Part shown: piece after piece, positions 14,819-24,239 of the stretch | Layout: every line of letters starts with the position of its first letter | Position numbering within the stretch: position 1 is the first letter of the stretch | DNA from: Streptomyces sp. HM190 | Lineage (GTDB): Bacteria; Actinomycetota; Actinomycetes; Streptomycetales; Streptomycetaceae | Direction: 5' to 3' | DNA: 64,000 nt | Assembly (NCBI RefSeq): GCF_009857135.1 | Contig: NZ_CP047318.1 | Coordinates: forward strand, 3,162,001-3,226,000 | Program-made: the position numbers and the translations under genes | The notes under the pieces: model-generated | The model's input: the letters and a program-made list of their open reading frames with translations, nothing else | The model's database searches: none | What the model was told of the DNA's origin: nothing

Positions 14819-15976
14819 TTACAGCCCCATGTCCTTGGCGATGATCGTCTTCATGATCTCGCTGGTGCCGCCGTAGATGCGGTTGACGCGGTTGTCCGCG
14901 TACAGGCGGGCGATCGGGTACTCGTTCATGAAGCCGTAGCCGCCGTGCAGCTGGAGGCAGCGGTCGATGACGCGGTGGGCGACCTCGGTGGTGAACAGCT
15001 TGGCGCTGGCGGCCTCGGCCGGGGTCAGCTCACCGGCGTCGAGGGCCTCCGTGGCGCGGTCGACGACCGCCTCGGCGGCGTCCACCTCGGCCTGGCAGGC
15101 GGCCAGCTCGAACTTGGTGTTCTGGAAGGCGGCGACGGGCTGCCCGAAGACGACGCGGTCCTGGACGTACTGCTTGGCGAACCGGATCGCGGCCTTGGCC
15201 TGCGCGTAGGCGCCGTAGGCGATGCCCCAGCGCTCGGAGGCGAGGTTGTGGCCGAGGTAGTAGAAGCCCTTGTTCTCCTCGCCGAGGAGGTCCTCGGCGG
15301 GGACCTTGACGTCGACGAACGCCAGCTCGGCGGTGTCGGAGGTCTTCAGGCCGAGCTTGTCGAGCTTGCGGCCGACCGAGTAGCCCTCGGCCTTGGTGTC
15401 GACGACGAACAGGGAGATGCCGTGGCGGCGGTCCTCCTTGGTCGGGGCGGCCGTGCGGGCGCAGACGATCATGCGGTCGGCGTGCACGCCGCCGGTGATG
15501 AAGGTCTTGGCGCCGTTGAGGACGTAGTGCGTGCCGTCCTCGCTGAGCTTGGCGGTGGTGCGCATGCCGGCGAGGTCGGAGCCGGTGCCCGGCTCGGTCA
15601 TCGCGATCGCCCACATCTCCTCGCCGGAGACGAACTTGGGCAGGTAGCGCTTCTTCTGCTCGTCGTTGGCGAGCATCTTGATGTACGGCAGGCCGAGCAG
15701 GACGTGCACGCCGGAGCCGCCGAAGGTGATGCCGGCGCGGGCGGTCTCCTCGTAGAGGATGGCTTCGAACTTGTACGAGTCGATGCCGGCGCCGCCGTAC
15801 TCCTCGTCCACGCGGATGCCGAAGACGCCCAGCTCGGCGAGCTTGTAGTAGAAGTCGCGCGGCGCCTGGCCCGCGGCCAGCCACTCGTCGTAGACGGGGA
15901 CGACCTCGGCCTCGATGAAGGCACGCAGGGTCTCCCGGAACGCCTCGTGATCCTCGTTGAACACCGTACGGCGCAC
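14819..15976 (-). CDS. Acyl-CoA dehydrogenase
   Basis: A 385-residue FAD flavoenzyme catalysing alpha,beta-dehydrogenation of an acyl-CoA. It shows the ACAD signatures AMTEPGTGSDLAGMRTTA (FAD/acyl-CoA loop), LNGAKTFITGG, YVQDRVVFGQPVAAFQNTKF, and the C-terminal LHGGYGFMNEYPIARLYADN with GGTSEIMKTIIAKDM. The IYGGTSE region does not carry a glutamate directly before it as in medium-chain enzymes, so chain-length specificity is unclear. The start is GTG. It shares an operon with tesB. A palindromic AAGCGCTT element lies about 95 bases upstream. Confidence 0.9.
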   Translation of the reverse strand: MRRTVFNEDHEAFRETLRAFIEAEVVPVYDEWLAAGQAPRDFYYKLAELGVFGIRVDEEYGGAGIDSYKFEAILYEETARAGITFGGSGVHVLLGLPYIKMLANDEQKKRYLPKFVSGEEMWAIAMTEPGTGSDLAGMRTTAKLSEDGTHYVLNGAKTFITGGVHADRMIVCARTAAPTKEDRRHGISLFVVDTKAEGYSVGRKLDKLGLKTSDTAELAFVDVKVPAEDLLGEENKGFYYLGHNLASERWGIAYGAYAQAKAAIRFAKQYVQDRVVFGQPVAAFQNTKFELAACQAEVDAAEAVVDRATEALDAGELTPAEAASAKLFTTEVAHRVIDRCLQLHGGYGFMNEYPIARLYADNRVNRIYGGTSEIMKTIIAKDMGL

Positions 15977-16068
15977 AGCCGACCCCTTTCTGCGCCCGAA
16001 CCGGCGCCACTGTCACCCACATGGCTGCAAGCCGGCGGATCCGGGGTCGAACGACCCCACCCCGCATG

Positions 16069-16083
16069 GCTAAGCGCTTGCTC
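16069..16083. promoter_or_regulatory. AAGCGCTT-centred palindromic element upstream of the acyl-CoA dehydrogenase
   Basis: GCTAAGCGCTTGCTC contains the perfect 8-base palindrome AAGCGCTT (16072-16079). It lies about 95 bases upstream of the GTG start of the leftward acyl-CoA dehydrogenase gene, in a 280-base gene-free interval. It could be a TetR-type lipid-regulator operator; binding is inferred only. Confidence 0.4.
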
Positions 16084-16256
16084 AGACCCCACCGTACCGG
16101 CGAGTACGAACAGCCGTCCAGACAACCGAGGGGGTAACGCTCGTCACGCCGGGCACCCCGCCCGGCCCACGCGCCGGCCCGGGCGCCGGTCCTCGCTCCG
16201 GCCCCGCACCGGTACCGGCCACGGACGCCCTCGGGGGTGATCCGGCACGGACCGGC

Positions 16257-16997
16257 TCAGTCGGCGGCAGCCGCCGCTGCGAACGCGCCGCGGGCCATGC
16301 GGTGCAGCAGCTCCGCCGTGGCCGCGCGGCCCGGCAGGGAACCCGGGCGGCCCAGGTGGGGGGTGGAGTTCAGGAGGCCGAAGACGGAGTGGACGGCCGA
16401 GCGGGCGGCCGGCTCGGTGAGGGCGGGGTAGACCTCCCGGAGCACCTCGACCCACAGTTCGACGTACTGCCGCTGGAGCTGGCGCACCAGCTTGCGGTCG
16501 CTGTCGCGGAGGCGGTCCAGCTCACGGTCGTGCAGGGTGATGAGCGGACGGTCGTCGAGGGCGAAGTCGATGTGCCCCTCGATGAGCGAGTCCAGCACCG
16601 CCCCGGAGTCCCGCCGCCCCCTGTGTCCGTCCACCCGCGACCCGCCGGCAACGGCACCCCCGACGACCGCACCACCCCCGGCCGCCACCCCACCGCCAGG
16701 AGCGCCACCGGCGGTACGGCCCGCACCCCCGGCCCCCCGGCCACCCCCCGCGGAGCCGTCCGCCTCGGCGATCCTGCGCTTCGCGCCCGTCAGCAGCCGG
16801 CCGCTGATGCCGACCAGCAGCTCGGCGAGCATCGCGTCCTTGCCGGCGAAGTGGCGGTAGAGGCCGGGGCCGCTGATGCCGACGGCGGCGCCTATCTCGT
16901 CGACGCCGACCCCGTGGAAGCCGCGCTCGGCGAAGAGCCGGGCGGCCTCCTTGAGGATCTGCTCACGGCGGGTGGGGGCGTCGGTTCTGGTGGCCAT
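16257..16997 (-). CDS. TetR-family regulator of the acyl-CoA/leucine catabolic operon
   Basis: A 246-residue TetR repressor. The N-terminal HTH (residues 10-57) reads RREQILKEAARLFAERGFHG then ISGPGLYRHFAGKDAMLAEL. The ligand domain resumes at AVLDSLIEGHIDFALDDRPL and ends with an SACE_7040-like C-terminal region. Residues about 81-131 are an unusual Gly/Ala-rich insertion (GGGRGAGGAGRTAGGAPGG and onward) between helices 4 and 5 of the regulatory core, longer than normal for the family. It is divergent from the carboxylase operon with two TTAnCG-type operators in the 88-base interval, so it very likely represses that operon and itself. Confidence 0.87.
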   Translation of the reverse strand: MATRTDAPTRREQILKEAARLFAERGFHGVGVDEIGAAVGISGPGLYRHFAGKDAMLAELLVGISGRLLTGAKRRIAEADGSAGGGRGAGGAGRTAGGAPGGGVAAGGGAVVGGAVAGGSRVDGHRGRRDSGAVLDSLIEGHIDFALDDRPLITLHDRELDRLRDSDRKLVRQLQRQYVELWVEVLREVYPALTEPAARSAVHSVFGLLNSTPHLGRPGSLPGRAATAELLHRMARGAFAAAAAAD

Positions 16998-17019
16998 GGA
17001 GCCAATTCTAGACAGGGAG

Positions 17020-17064
17020 GTTAGCGGTCGTTAACCTGGGGGAAATGCGTTAACGCTCATTAAC
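17020..17064. promoter_or_regulatory. Duplicated TetR operator between the regulator and the carboxylase operon
   Basis: Two 16-base near-palindromes, GTTAGCGGTCGTTAAC (17020-17035) and GTTAACGCTCATTAAC (17049-17064), share the form TTAnCG-nn-CRTTAA, each with one mismatch between arms. They start 29 bases apart, close to three helical turns, in the divergent promoter region. This fits cooperative TetR binding. Confidence 0.65.
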
Positions 17065-17085
17065 AAAAGGTGAGGGGACCGCACG

Positions 17086-18702
17086 ATGGACCAGGCACCG
17101 GAGCTCACGACCGCGGCGGACCCCGCGGCTGAGTCGTTTCGGGCCAATGAGGCCGCGCACCGCGCCCTCGGCGAGGAACTGCGCGCCAGACTGGCCGCGG
17201 CCCGCCTCGGCGGCGGCGAGAGGGCGCGCGCCCGGCACACCGCCCGCGGCAAGCTGCTGCCGAGGGACCGGGTCGACACCCTCCTGGACCCGGGCTCGCC
17301 CTTCCTGGAGCTGGCCCCCCTCGCCGCCGACGGCATGTACGACGGGCAGGCGCCGGCGGCCGGGGTGATCGCCGGGATCGGCAGGGTCAGCGGCCGTGAG
17401 TGCGTGATCGTGGCCAACGACGCCACCGTCAAGGGCGGCACGTACTACCCGATGACGGTGAAGAAGCACCTGCGGGCCCAGGAGGTGGCACTGGAGAACC
17501 GCCTCCCCTGCCTCTATCTCGTCGACTCCGGCGGCGCCTTCCTGCCGATGCAGGACGAGGTCTTCCCCGACCGCGAGCACTTCGGCCGGATCTTCTACAA
17601 CCAGGCCCGGATGTCGGGCGCGGGCATCCCGCAGATCGCGGCCGTCCTCGGCTCCTGCACGGCGGGCGGCGCGTACGTGCCGGCGATGAGCGACGAGGCC
17701 GTGATCGTCCGCAACCAGGGGACGATCTTCCTCGGCGGCCCCCCGCTGGTGAAGGCCGCCACAGGTGAGGTCGTCACCGCGGAGGAGCTGGGCGGCGGCG
17801 AGGTCCACTCCCGGGTCTCCGGGGTCACCGACCACCTCGCCGAGGACGACGCGCACGCCCTGCGGATCGTGCGGACCATCGTCTCGACGCTGCCCCCGCG
17901 CGGCCCGCTCCCCTGGTCGGTCGAACCGGCCGTCGAGCCGAAGGTCGACCCGTACACGCTGTACGGGGCGGTGCCGGTCGACTCGCGCACCCCGTACGAC
18001 GTGCGGGAGGTCATCGCGCGCGTGGTGGACGGCTCGCGGTTCGCCGAGTTCAAGGCGGAGTTCGGGCAGACCCTCGTCACCGGCTTCGCCCGGATCCACG
18101 GCCACCCGGTGGGGATCGTCGCCAACAACGGCATCCTGTTCTCGGAGTCGGCTCAGAAGGGCGCCCACTTCATCGAACTGTGCGACCAGCGCGGCATCCC
18201 CCTGGTGTTCCTGCAGAACATCTCCGGCTTCATGGTCGGCCGGGACTACGAGGCCGGCGGCATCGCCAAGCACGGCGCCAAGATGGTGACGGCGGTGGCC
18301 TGCACCCGCGTCCCCAAGCTGACGGTCGTCGTCGGCGGCTCGTACGGCGCGGGCAACTACTCGATGTGCGGCCGGGCCTATTCACCGCGCTTCCTGTGGA
18401 TGTGGCCCAACGCCAAGATCTCGGTGATGGGCGGCGAGCAGGCCGCGTCGGTCCTCGCGACCGTGAAGCGGGACCAGTTGGAGGCACGGGGGGAGCAGTG
18501 GACCCCGGAGGACGAGGAGTCCTTCAAGGACCCGATCCGCGCCCAGTACGAGCGCCAGGGGAACGCCTACTACGCCACCGCCCGCCTCTGGGACGACGGC
18601 GTGATCGACCCGCTGGACACCCGCCAGGTCCTGGGCCTCGCCCTGACCGCGTGCGCCAACGCGCCCCTGGGTGACCCCCAGTTCGGCGTCTTCCGGATGT
18701 GA
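17086..18702 (+). CDS. accD1: Acyl-CoA carboxylase carboxyltransferase (beta) subunit, methylcrotonyl-CoA type
   Basis: A 538-residue carboxyltransferase that moves CO2 from carboxybiotin to an acyl-CoA. The N- and C-terminal crotonase-like halves are complete. [20 protein letters not shown] with [20 protein letters not shown] is characteristic of methylcrotonyl-CoA carboxylase beta subunits rather than propionyl-CoA enzymes. [20 protein letters not shown] marks the C-terminal oxyanion region. The ATG at 17086 follows GGTGAGGGGA. The alpha subunit gene overlaps or abuts its stop, and HMG-CoA lyase follows, so a role in leucine breakdown (3-methylcrotonyl-CoA to 3-methylglutaconyl-CoA) is well supported by context. 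The symbol follows S. coelicolor usage from memory. Confidence 0.9.
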   Translation: MDQAPELTTAADPAAESFRANEAAHRALGEELRARLAAARLGGGERARARHTARGKLLPRDRVDTLLDPGSPFLELAPLAADGMYDGQAPAAGVIAGIGRVSGRECVIVANDATVKGGTYYPMTVKKHLRAQEVALENRLPCLYLVDSGGAFLPMQDEVFPDREHFGRIFYNQARMSGAGIPQIAAVLGSCTAGGAYVPAMSDEAVIVRNQGTIFLGGPPLVKAATGEVVTAEELGGGEVHSRVSGVTDHLAEDDAHALRIVRTIVSTLPPRGPLPWSVEPAVEPKVDPYTLYGAVPVDSRTPYDVREVIARVVDGSRFAEFKAEFGQTLVTGFARIHGHPVGIVANNGILFSESAQKGAHFIELCDQRGIPLVFLQNISGFMVGRDYEAGGIAKHGAKMVTAVACTRVPKLTVVVGGSYGAGNYSMCGRAYSPRFLWMWPNAKISVMGGEQAASVLATVKRDQLEARGEQWTPEDEESFKDPIRAQYERQGNAYYATARLWDDGVIDPLDTRQVLGLALTACANAPLGDPQFGVFRM

Positions 18703-18716
18703 GGGGGCTTGTGAAC

Positions 18717-20672
18717 ATGAGCATGTTCGACACGGTGCTGGTGGCCAACCGCGGCGAGATCGCCGTCCGCGTCATCCGCACCCTGCGCGCCCTCGGCGTC
18801 CGCTCGGTCGCGGTGTACTCCGACGCGGACGCCGACGCCCGGCACGTGCGGGAGGCCGACATGGCGGTACGGATCGGTCCGGCGCCGGCGGCGGAGAGCT
18901 ATCTGTCGGTGGAGCGCCTGCTGGAGGCGGCGGCCCGCACGGGCGCGCAGGCCGTGCACCCGGGCTACGGCTTCCTCGCGGAGAACGCCGGGTTCGCGCG
19001 GGCGTGCGCGGATGCGGGGCTCGTCTTCATCGGGCCGCCCGCCGACGCCATCTCCCTGATGGGCGACAAGATCCGCGCCAAGGAGACGGTCCGGGCGGCC
19101 GGGGTGCCGGTGGTCCCCGGCTCCAGCGGCAGCGGTCTGACCGACGCCGAACTCGCCGCCGCCGCACGGGAGATCGGGATGCCGGTGCTGCTGAAGCCCA
19201 GCGCGGGCGGCGGCGGCAAGGGCATGCGGCTGGTGCGGGACGAGGGCGCGCTGGCCGACGAGATCGCCGCCGCCCGCCGCGAGGCCCGCGCCTCCTTCGG
19301 CGACGACACCCTGCTCGTGGAGCGGTGGATCGACCGCCCCCGGCACATCGAGATCCAGGTCCTGGCCGACCACCACGGGCACGTGATCCACCTCGGGGAG
19401 CGCGAGTGCTCCCTGCAGCGCCGCCACCAGAAGGTCATCGAGGAGGCGCCCAGCGTCCTGCTCGACGAGGCCACCCGCGCCGCGATGGGCGAGGCGGCGG
19501 TCCAGGCGGCCCGCTCCTGCGGCTACGCCGGCGCGGGCACGGTCGAGTTCATCGTCCCCGGCGGCGATCCGTCGTCGTACTACTTCATGGAGATGAACAC
19601 CCGCCTCCAGGTGGAGCACCCGGTGACCGAGCTGGTCACCGGCGTCGACCTGGTGGAGTGGCAGCTGCGGGTCGCGGCGGGCGAGCGGCTGGCCCTCACA
19701 CAGGACGACATCCGGCTGACGGGCCACGCGGTCGAGGCGCGGATCTGCGCCGAGGACCCCTCGCGTGGCTTCCTGCCCTCCGGCGGCACGATCCTCAGGC
19801 TGCGCGAGCCGCAGGGCGACGGCGTCCGCACCGACTCCGGCCTCACCGAGGGCACGGAGGTCGGCTCGCTGTACGACCCGATGCTGTCCAAGGTCATCGC
19901 GTACGGCCCCGACCGGCCCACCGCGCTGCGCCGGCTGCGGGCCGCCCTCGCCGGGACGGTCACCCTCGGCGTGCAGACGAACGCCGGGTTCCTGCGCCGG
20001 CTGCTGGCGCATCCGGCGGTGGTCGCGGGCGACCTGGACACCGGCCTGGTCGAGCGGGAGGTCGACGGGCTCCTGCCGGAGGGGGTGCCCGAGGCCGTGT
20101 ACGAGGCGGCGGCGGCCCTGCGGCTCGACGGGCTGACGCCCCGCGGGGACGGCTGGACGGACCCCTTCTCGGTGCCGAACGGCTGGCGCCTGGGCGGTGC
20201 GGCCGTCCCGCCGGCGTTCGACCTGCGGGTGCCGGGCCTCGAACCCGTCACCCACCGCCCGCTGGGCACCCACACCGTCACCGGCGACCGGGTCTCGGTG
20301 ACCCTGGACGGCGTCCGTCACACCTTCCACCACGCCGGTGGCTGGCTCGGCCGGGACGGCGACGCCTGGCACGTACGGGACCACGACCCGGTGGCCGCCG
20401 CCCTGACCGGCGCGGCCCACGGCGGCGCGGACTCGCTGACGGCGCCGATGCCCGGCACGGTCACGGTGGTGAAGGTGGCCGTCGGGGACGAGGTGAGCGC
20501 CGGTCAGAGTCTGCTGGTGGTGGAGGCGATGAAGATGGAGCACGTCATCGCCGCGCCGCACGCCGGGACCGTCACCGAGCTGGACGTGGCGCCGGGCACG
20601 ACCGTCGCCATGGACCAGGTGCTGGCGGTCGTCGCCCCGCACGAGGAGCAGGACGCGGAGGCCGCGCGATGA
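18717..20672 (+). CDS. Acyl-CoA carboxylase biotin carboxylase/biotin carrier (alpha) subunit
   Basis: About 651 residues. The N-terminal biotin carboxylase has [20 protein letters not shown], the ATP-grasp glycine loop [17 protein letters not shown] and the [15 protein letters not shown] active site. The C-terminal biotinyl domain carries the lysine to be biotinylated in [15 protein letters not shown], about 35 residues from the end. It pairs with the beta subunit as a methylcrotonyl-CoA carboxylase. The ATG at 18717, 9 bases after GAGGGGG, is chosen over a GTG at 18711. Its stop overlaps the HMG-CoA lyase start (ATGA). Confidence 0.9.
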   Translation: MSMFDTVLVANRGEIAVRVIRTLRALGVRSVAVYSDADADARHVREADMAVRIGPAPAAESYLSVERLLEAAARTGAQAVHPGYGFLAENAGFARACADAGLVFIGPPADAISLMGDKIRAKETVRAAGVPVVPGSSGSGLTDAELAAAAREIGMPVLLKPSAGGGGKGMRLVRDEGALADEIAAARREARASFGDDTLLVERWIDRPRHIEIQVLADHHGHVIHLGERECSLQRRHQKVIEEAPSVLLDEATRAAMGEAAVQAARSCGYAGAGTVEFIVPGGDPSSYYFMEMNTRLQVEHPVTELVTGVDLVEWQLRVAAGERLALTQDDIRLTGHAVEARICAEDPSRGFLPSGGTILRLREPQGDGVRTDSGLTEGTEVGSLYDPMLSKVIAYGPDRPTALRRLRAALAGTVTLGVQTNAGFLRRLLAHPAVVAGDLDTGLVEREVDGLLPEGVPEAVYEAAAALRLDGLTPRGDGWTDPFSVPNGWRLGGAAVPPAFDLRVPGLEPVTHRPLGTHTVTGDRVSVTLDGVRHTFHHAGGWLGRDGDAWHVRDHDPVAAALTGAAHGGADSLTAPMPGTVTVVKVAVGDEVSAGQSLLVVEAMKMEHVIAAPHAGTVTELDVAPGTTVAMDQVLAVVAPHEEQDAEAAR

Positions 20673-21655
20673 CCGCACCGGACAGCACGGCGACGACCGC
20701 CGGGGGCACTGCCCTCGGCCTCCCGATGACCGTGCCCGCCCCGGCCTCCGACGGGCTCCCGGCACGGGTCCGCATCCACGAGGTGGGCGCCCGGGACGGC
20801 CTGCAGAACGAGAAGGCGACCGTCCCGACGGAGGTGAAGGCCGAGTTCGTCCGCCGGCTGGCCGGCGCGGGGCTCACGACGATCGAGGCGACGAGCTTCG
20901 TGCACCCGAAGTGGGTGCCGCAGCTCGCCGACGCCGAGGCACTGTTCCCGCAGGTCGCCGATCTGCCGGTGGACCTGCCGGTCCTGGTGCCCAACGAGCG
21001 CGGTCTCGACCGGGCCCTGGCGCTGGGCGCCCGCCGGGTGGCCGTCTTCGCCAGCGCCACCGAGTCCTTCGCCAAGGCCAACCTGAACCGCACGGTCGAC
21101 GAGGCGCTGGCCATGTTCGACCCGGTGGTCGGGCGGGCGAAGGCCGACGGCGTGCATGTGCGGGGCTATCTGTCCATGTGCTTCGGCGACCCCTGGGAGG
21201 GCCCGGTGCCGGTGGCGCAGGTCGTCCGGGTCTGCCGGGCCCTCATCGACCTGGGCTGCGACGAGCTGAGCCTCGGCGACACCATCGGCGTCGCCACGCC
21301 GGGCCATGTGCAGGCGCTGCTCCTGGCGCTGAACGAGGCGGGCGTGCCGACCGGGACCCTCGGTGTCCACTTCCACGACACCTACGGCCAGGCCCTCGCC
21401 AACACCCTCACGGCGCTGCGGCACGGCGTCACGACCGTCGACGCCTCCGCCGGCGGCCTCGGCGGCTGCCCTTACGCGAGGAGCGCCACCGGCAACCTCG
21501 CCACGGAGGACCTCGTGTGGATGCTGCGGGGCCTCGGCATCGACACCGGCGTCGACCTCGGCCGTCTCGTCGCCACCAGCGCGTGGATGGCCGACCACCT
21601 GGGCCGACCCAGCCCGTCCCGCACCGTACGAGCCCTCTCCCACAAGGAGCAGTGA
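20669..21655 (+). CDS. Hydroxymethylglutaryl-CoA lyase
   Basis: A 328-residue TIM-barrel lyase cleaving HMG-CoA to acetoacetate and acetyl-CoA, the last step of leucine degradation. Key motifs are [19 protein letters not shown] (metal Asp and catalytic Arg), [28 protein letters not shown] (metal His-x-His) and the signature [20 protein letters not shown] containing the active-site cysteine. About 30 N-terminal residues before RVRIHEVG are extra and low in complexity, so the true start may be later. It is translationally coupled to the alpha subunit. The 3-methylglutaconyl-CoA hydratase needed between MCC and this enzyme is not in the window. Confidence 0.92.
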   Translation: MTAPDSTATTAGGTALGLPMTVPAPASDGLPARVRIHEVGARDGLQNEKATVPTEVKAEFVRRLAGAGLTTIEATSFVHPKWVPQLADAEALFPQVADLPVDLPVLVPNERGLDRALALGARRVAVFASATESFAKANLNRTVDEALAMFDPVVGRAKADGVHVRGYLSMCFGDPWEGPVPVAQVVRVCRALIDLGCDELSLGDTIGVATPGHVQALLLALNEAGVPTGTLGVHFHDTYGQALANTLTALRHGVTTVDASAGGLGGCPYARSATGNLATEDLVWMLRGLGIDTGVDLGRLVATSAWMADHLGRPSPSRTVRALSHKEQ

Positions 21656-21661
21656 GTTTTC

Positions 21662-22822
21662 ATGGACCACCACCTCTCTCCCGAACTGGAAGAACTCCGC
21701 CGCACGGTGGAGGAGTTCGCGCACGAGGTCGTCGCGCCGAAGATCGGCGACTTCTACGAGCGGCACGAGTTCCCGTACGAGATCGTGCGCGAGATGGGCC
21801 GTATGGGCCTGTTCGGGCTGCCGTTCCCGGAGGAGTACGGCGGCATGGGCGGTGACTACCTGGCGCTCGGCATCGCCCTGGAGGAGCTGGCCCGGGTCGA
21901 CTCGTCCGTGGCCATCACCCTGGAGGCGGGTGTCTCCCTGGGCGCCATGCCGATCCATCTGTTCGGCACGCGGGCCCAGAAGGAGGAGTGGCTGCCGCGG
22001 CTGTGCTCCGGGGAGGTCCTGGGCGCGTTCGGCCTCACCGAGCCGGACGGCGGCTCGGACGCGGGCGCGACCCGTACGACGGCCCGGCTCGACGAGGAGA
22101 CCAACGAGTGGGTGATCAACGGCAGCAAGTGCTTCATCACCAACTCCGGCACCGACATCACGGGGCTCGTCACGGTCACGGCGGTCACCGGCCGCACCCC
22201 GGAGGGCAAGCCGCTGATCTCCTCCATCATCGTCCCGTCCGGCACCCCGGGCTTCACGGTGGCGGCCCCCTACTCGAAGGTCGGCTGGAACGCCTCCGAC
22301 ACCCGTGAGCTGTCCTTCTCCGACGTCCGGGTCCCGGCGGAGAACCTCCTCGGCGAACTCGGCCGCGGCTACGCGCAGTTCCTGCGCATCCTCGACGAGG
22401 GCCGGATCGCCATCTCGGCGCTCGCCACGGGGCTCGCCCAGGGCTGCGTGGACGAGTCGGTGAAGTACGCCAAGGAGCGCCACGCCTTCGGCCGGCCGAT
22501 CGGCTCCAACCAGGCGATCCAGTTCAAGATCGCCGACATGGAGATGAAGGCCCACACGTCCCGTCTGGCGTGGCGGGACGCGGCCTCGCGGCTGGTCGCC
22601 GGGGAGCCGTTCAAGAAGGAGGCGGCGCTGGCGAAGCTGTACTCCTCCACGGTCGCCGTCGACAACGCCCGCGACGCCACGCAGATCCACGGCGGCTACG
22701 GCTTCATGAACGAGTATCCGGTGGCCCGTATGTGGCGCGACTCCAAGATCCTGGAGATCGGCGAGGGCACGAGCGAGGTCCAGCGCATGCTGATCGCGCG
22801 TGAGTTGGGGCTCGTGGGCTGA
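21662..22822 (+). CDS. acdH: Branched-chain acyl-CoA dehydrogenase
   Basis: A 386-residue FAD acyl-CoA dehydrogenase. ACAD motifs are FGLTEPDGGSDAGATRTTA, VINGSKCFITNSGTD, YAKERHAFGRPIGSNQAIQF, QIHGGYGFMNEYPVARMWRD and KILEIGEGTSEVQRMLIARE. Its place at the end of the MCC-HMG-CoA lyase operon, 6 bases after the lyase stop, points to isovaleryl- or isobutyryl-CoA as substrate. From memory, acdH of S. coelicolor holds the equivalent position. The ATG is served by AAGGAG within the lyase 3' end. The operon ends in a clear terminator. Confidence 0.88.
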   Translation: MDHHLSPELEELRRTVEEFAHEVVAPKIGDFYERHEFPYEIVREMGRMGLFGLPFPEEYGGMGGDYLALGIALEELARVDSSVAITLEAGVSLGAMPIHLFGTRAQKEEWLPRLCSGEVLGAFGLTEPDGGSDAGATRTTARLDEETNEWVINGSKCFITNSGTDITGLVTVTAVTGRTPEGKPLISSIIVPSGTPGFTVAAPYSKVGWNASDTRELSFSDVRVPAENLLGELGRGYAQFLRILDEGRIAISALATGLAQGCVDESVKYAKERHAFGRPIGSNQAIQFKIADMEMKAHTSRLAWRDAASRLVAGEPFKKEAALAKLYSSTVAVDNARDATQIHGGYGFMNEYPVARMWRDSKILEIGEGTSEVQRMLIARELGLVG

Positions 22823-22847
22823 CACCGCCGTATCGGGACGGTGTCGA

Positions 22848-22882
22848 GAGGGCCGGATCCGATCCGCACGGATCCGGCCCTC
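22848..22882 (+). terminator. Terminator of the leucine-catabolism operon
   Basis: Stem GAGGGCCGGATCC (22848-22860), 9-base loop, exact complement (22870-22882), 25 bases after the acdH stop. Confidence 0.78.
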
Positions 22883-22973
22883 CGCCGTGCGGGAGGCGGT
22901 CCGGCGGTCACGGGGACGGGCACCCGCCCCGGCGAGGTGCCCGCACAGCGGACCCCACCCCCTGGACAAGCGG

Positions 22974-22992
22974 TGAGGTTAGGCTAACCTAC
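22974..22992. promoter_or_regulatory. Iron box (DmdR/IdeR operator) upstream of desE
   Basis: TGAGGTTAGGCTAACCTAC contains the palindrome AGGTTAG-G-CTAACCT and differs at a few end positions from the actinobacterial iron-box consensus TTAGGTTAGGCTAACCTAA. It lies 54 bases before the desE start, so iron-dependent repression is expected. Confidence 0.85.
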
Positions 22993-23045
22993 CTTCGAAC
23001 TCACCCTCGGGCGGCACTCCGCCCCGTTCGAAAGTAGCCACACTC

Positions 23046-24095
23046 ATGCCCAACGCCAGAGCCGCTCATCTCACCCGCCGTGGCATCCTCGCCGCCGGTG
23101 GCGCACTCGGTCTCGGTGCCGTGCTCGCCGCCTGCGGAGACGACAAGGCGAGCGGTGGCGCCGGCTCCGGCGAGAAGACGGCTGCCGCCACGTCGGGCCC
23201 CTGGACGTTCAAGGACGACCGCGGCGAGACCGTCAAGCTCGACAGGACCCCGGCGAACATCGTCGCCTTCGTCGGCGTCGCCGCCGCGCTGCACGACTAC
23301 GGCATCGGCGTGAAGGGCGTCTTCGGCCCGACCAAGCTGCAGAACGGCAAGGCCGACGTCCAGGCCGGCGACCTCGACGTCAGCAAGGTCACCGTCATCG
23401 GCAACGTGTGGGACGAGTTCAGCGTCGAGAAGTACGCGGCCCTCTCCCCCGACGTCCTCATCACCACGATGTTCGACGACGCGGGCACCCTCTGGTACGT
23501 GCCCGAGGCGTCCGCGGAGAAGATCGCCAAGCTCGCCCCGAGCGTCGGCATCTCCGTGTTCGACCGTCAGATGACCGAGCCGCTCCAGCGGGTCTACGAG
23601 CTGGCCAGGTCACTGGGCGCGGACGTCGAGTCCGAGAAGGTCACGGCGGCGAAGAAGCGGTTCGAGGACGCCGCCGCCCGGCTGCGCGCGGCCACCAAGG
23701 CCAAGCCCGACATCAAGGTGCTGGCCGGTTCGGCCAGCCAGGACATCTTCTACGTGTCCGGCTCGAACCTCTCCATCGACCTGGAGTACTTCAAGTCCCT
23801 CGGTGTGAACTTCGTCGAGCCGAGCGCCGAGGCGCTGAAGGCCAGCGGCGGCTGGTTCGAGAACCTCAGCTGGGAGAACGTCGACAAGTACGGCGCGGAC
23901 GTCATCATCATGGACAACCGCACGTCGGCGATCCAGCCGGACGCGATCGAAGAGGCGACCTGGAAGAAGCTGCCCGCGGTGAAGGCCGGTCAGGTCATCG
24001 GGCGCAACCCCGAGCCGATCCTGTCCTACGACAAGTGCGCGCCGCTCCTGGAGGAGCTGGCCGAGGCGATCGAGAAGGCCAAGAAGGTCAGTTGA
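23046..24095 (+). CDS. desE: Ferrioxamine-binding lipoprotein of an iron-siderophore ABC importer
   Basis: A 349-residue class III (BtuF/FhuD-like) substrate-binding protein. The N-terminus has a twin-arginine motif (LTRRGILAAGGALG) and a lipobox LAAC near residue 30, so it is probably a Tat-exported lipoprotein. The mature part begins with GPWTFKDDRGETVKLDRTP, the standard opening of siderophore-binding proteins, followed by VAFVGVAAALHDYGI. No permease or ATPase genes are adjacent. The iron box at 22974 and its place beside desF and desABCD match the S. coelicolor DesE system for ferrioxamine uptake. Confidence 0.92.
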   Translation: MPNARAAHLTRRGILAAGGALGLGAVLAACGDDKASGGAGSGEKTAAATSGPWTFKDDRGETVKLDRTPANIVAFVGVAAALHDYGIGVKGVFGPTKLQNGKADVQAGDLDVSKVTVIGNVWDEFSVEKYAALSPDVLITTMFDDAGTLWYVPEASAEKIAKLAPSVGISVFDRQMTEPLQRVYELARSLGADVESEKVTAAKKRFEDAAARLRAATKAKPDIKVLAGSASQDIFYVSGSNLSIDLEYFKSLGVNFVEPSAEALKASGGWFENLSWENVDKYGADVIIMDNRTSAIQPDAIEEATWKKLPAVKAGQVIGRNPEPILSYDKCAPLLEELAEAIEKAKKVS

Positions 24096-24239
24096 GGCCC
24101 TGACCGCGGGTGAGCCGCGCGTGCGCCGTGGCCGGCGCGCGCACGCGGCGGCGCCGCACACGCCGACGCCCCGCGTCCCCGACCGTGCCGGGCGCGACCT
24201 CCCGCCCACCCGCGCCCCGACCCGTCCCAGGAGCATGCG

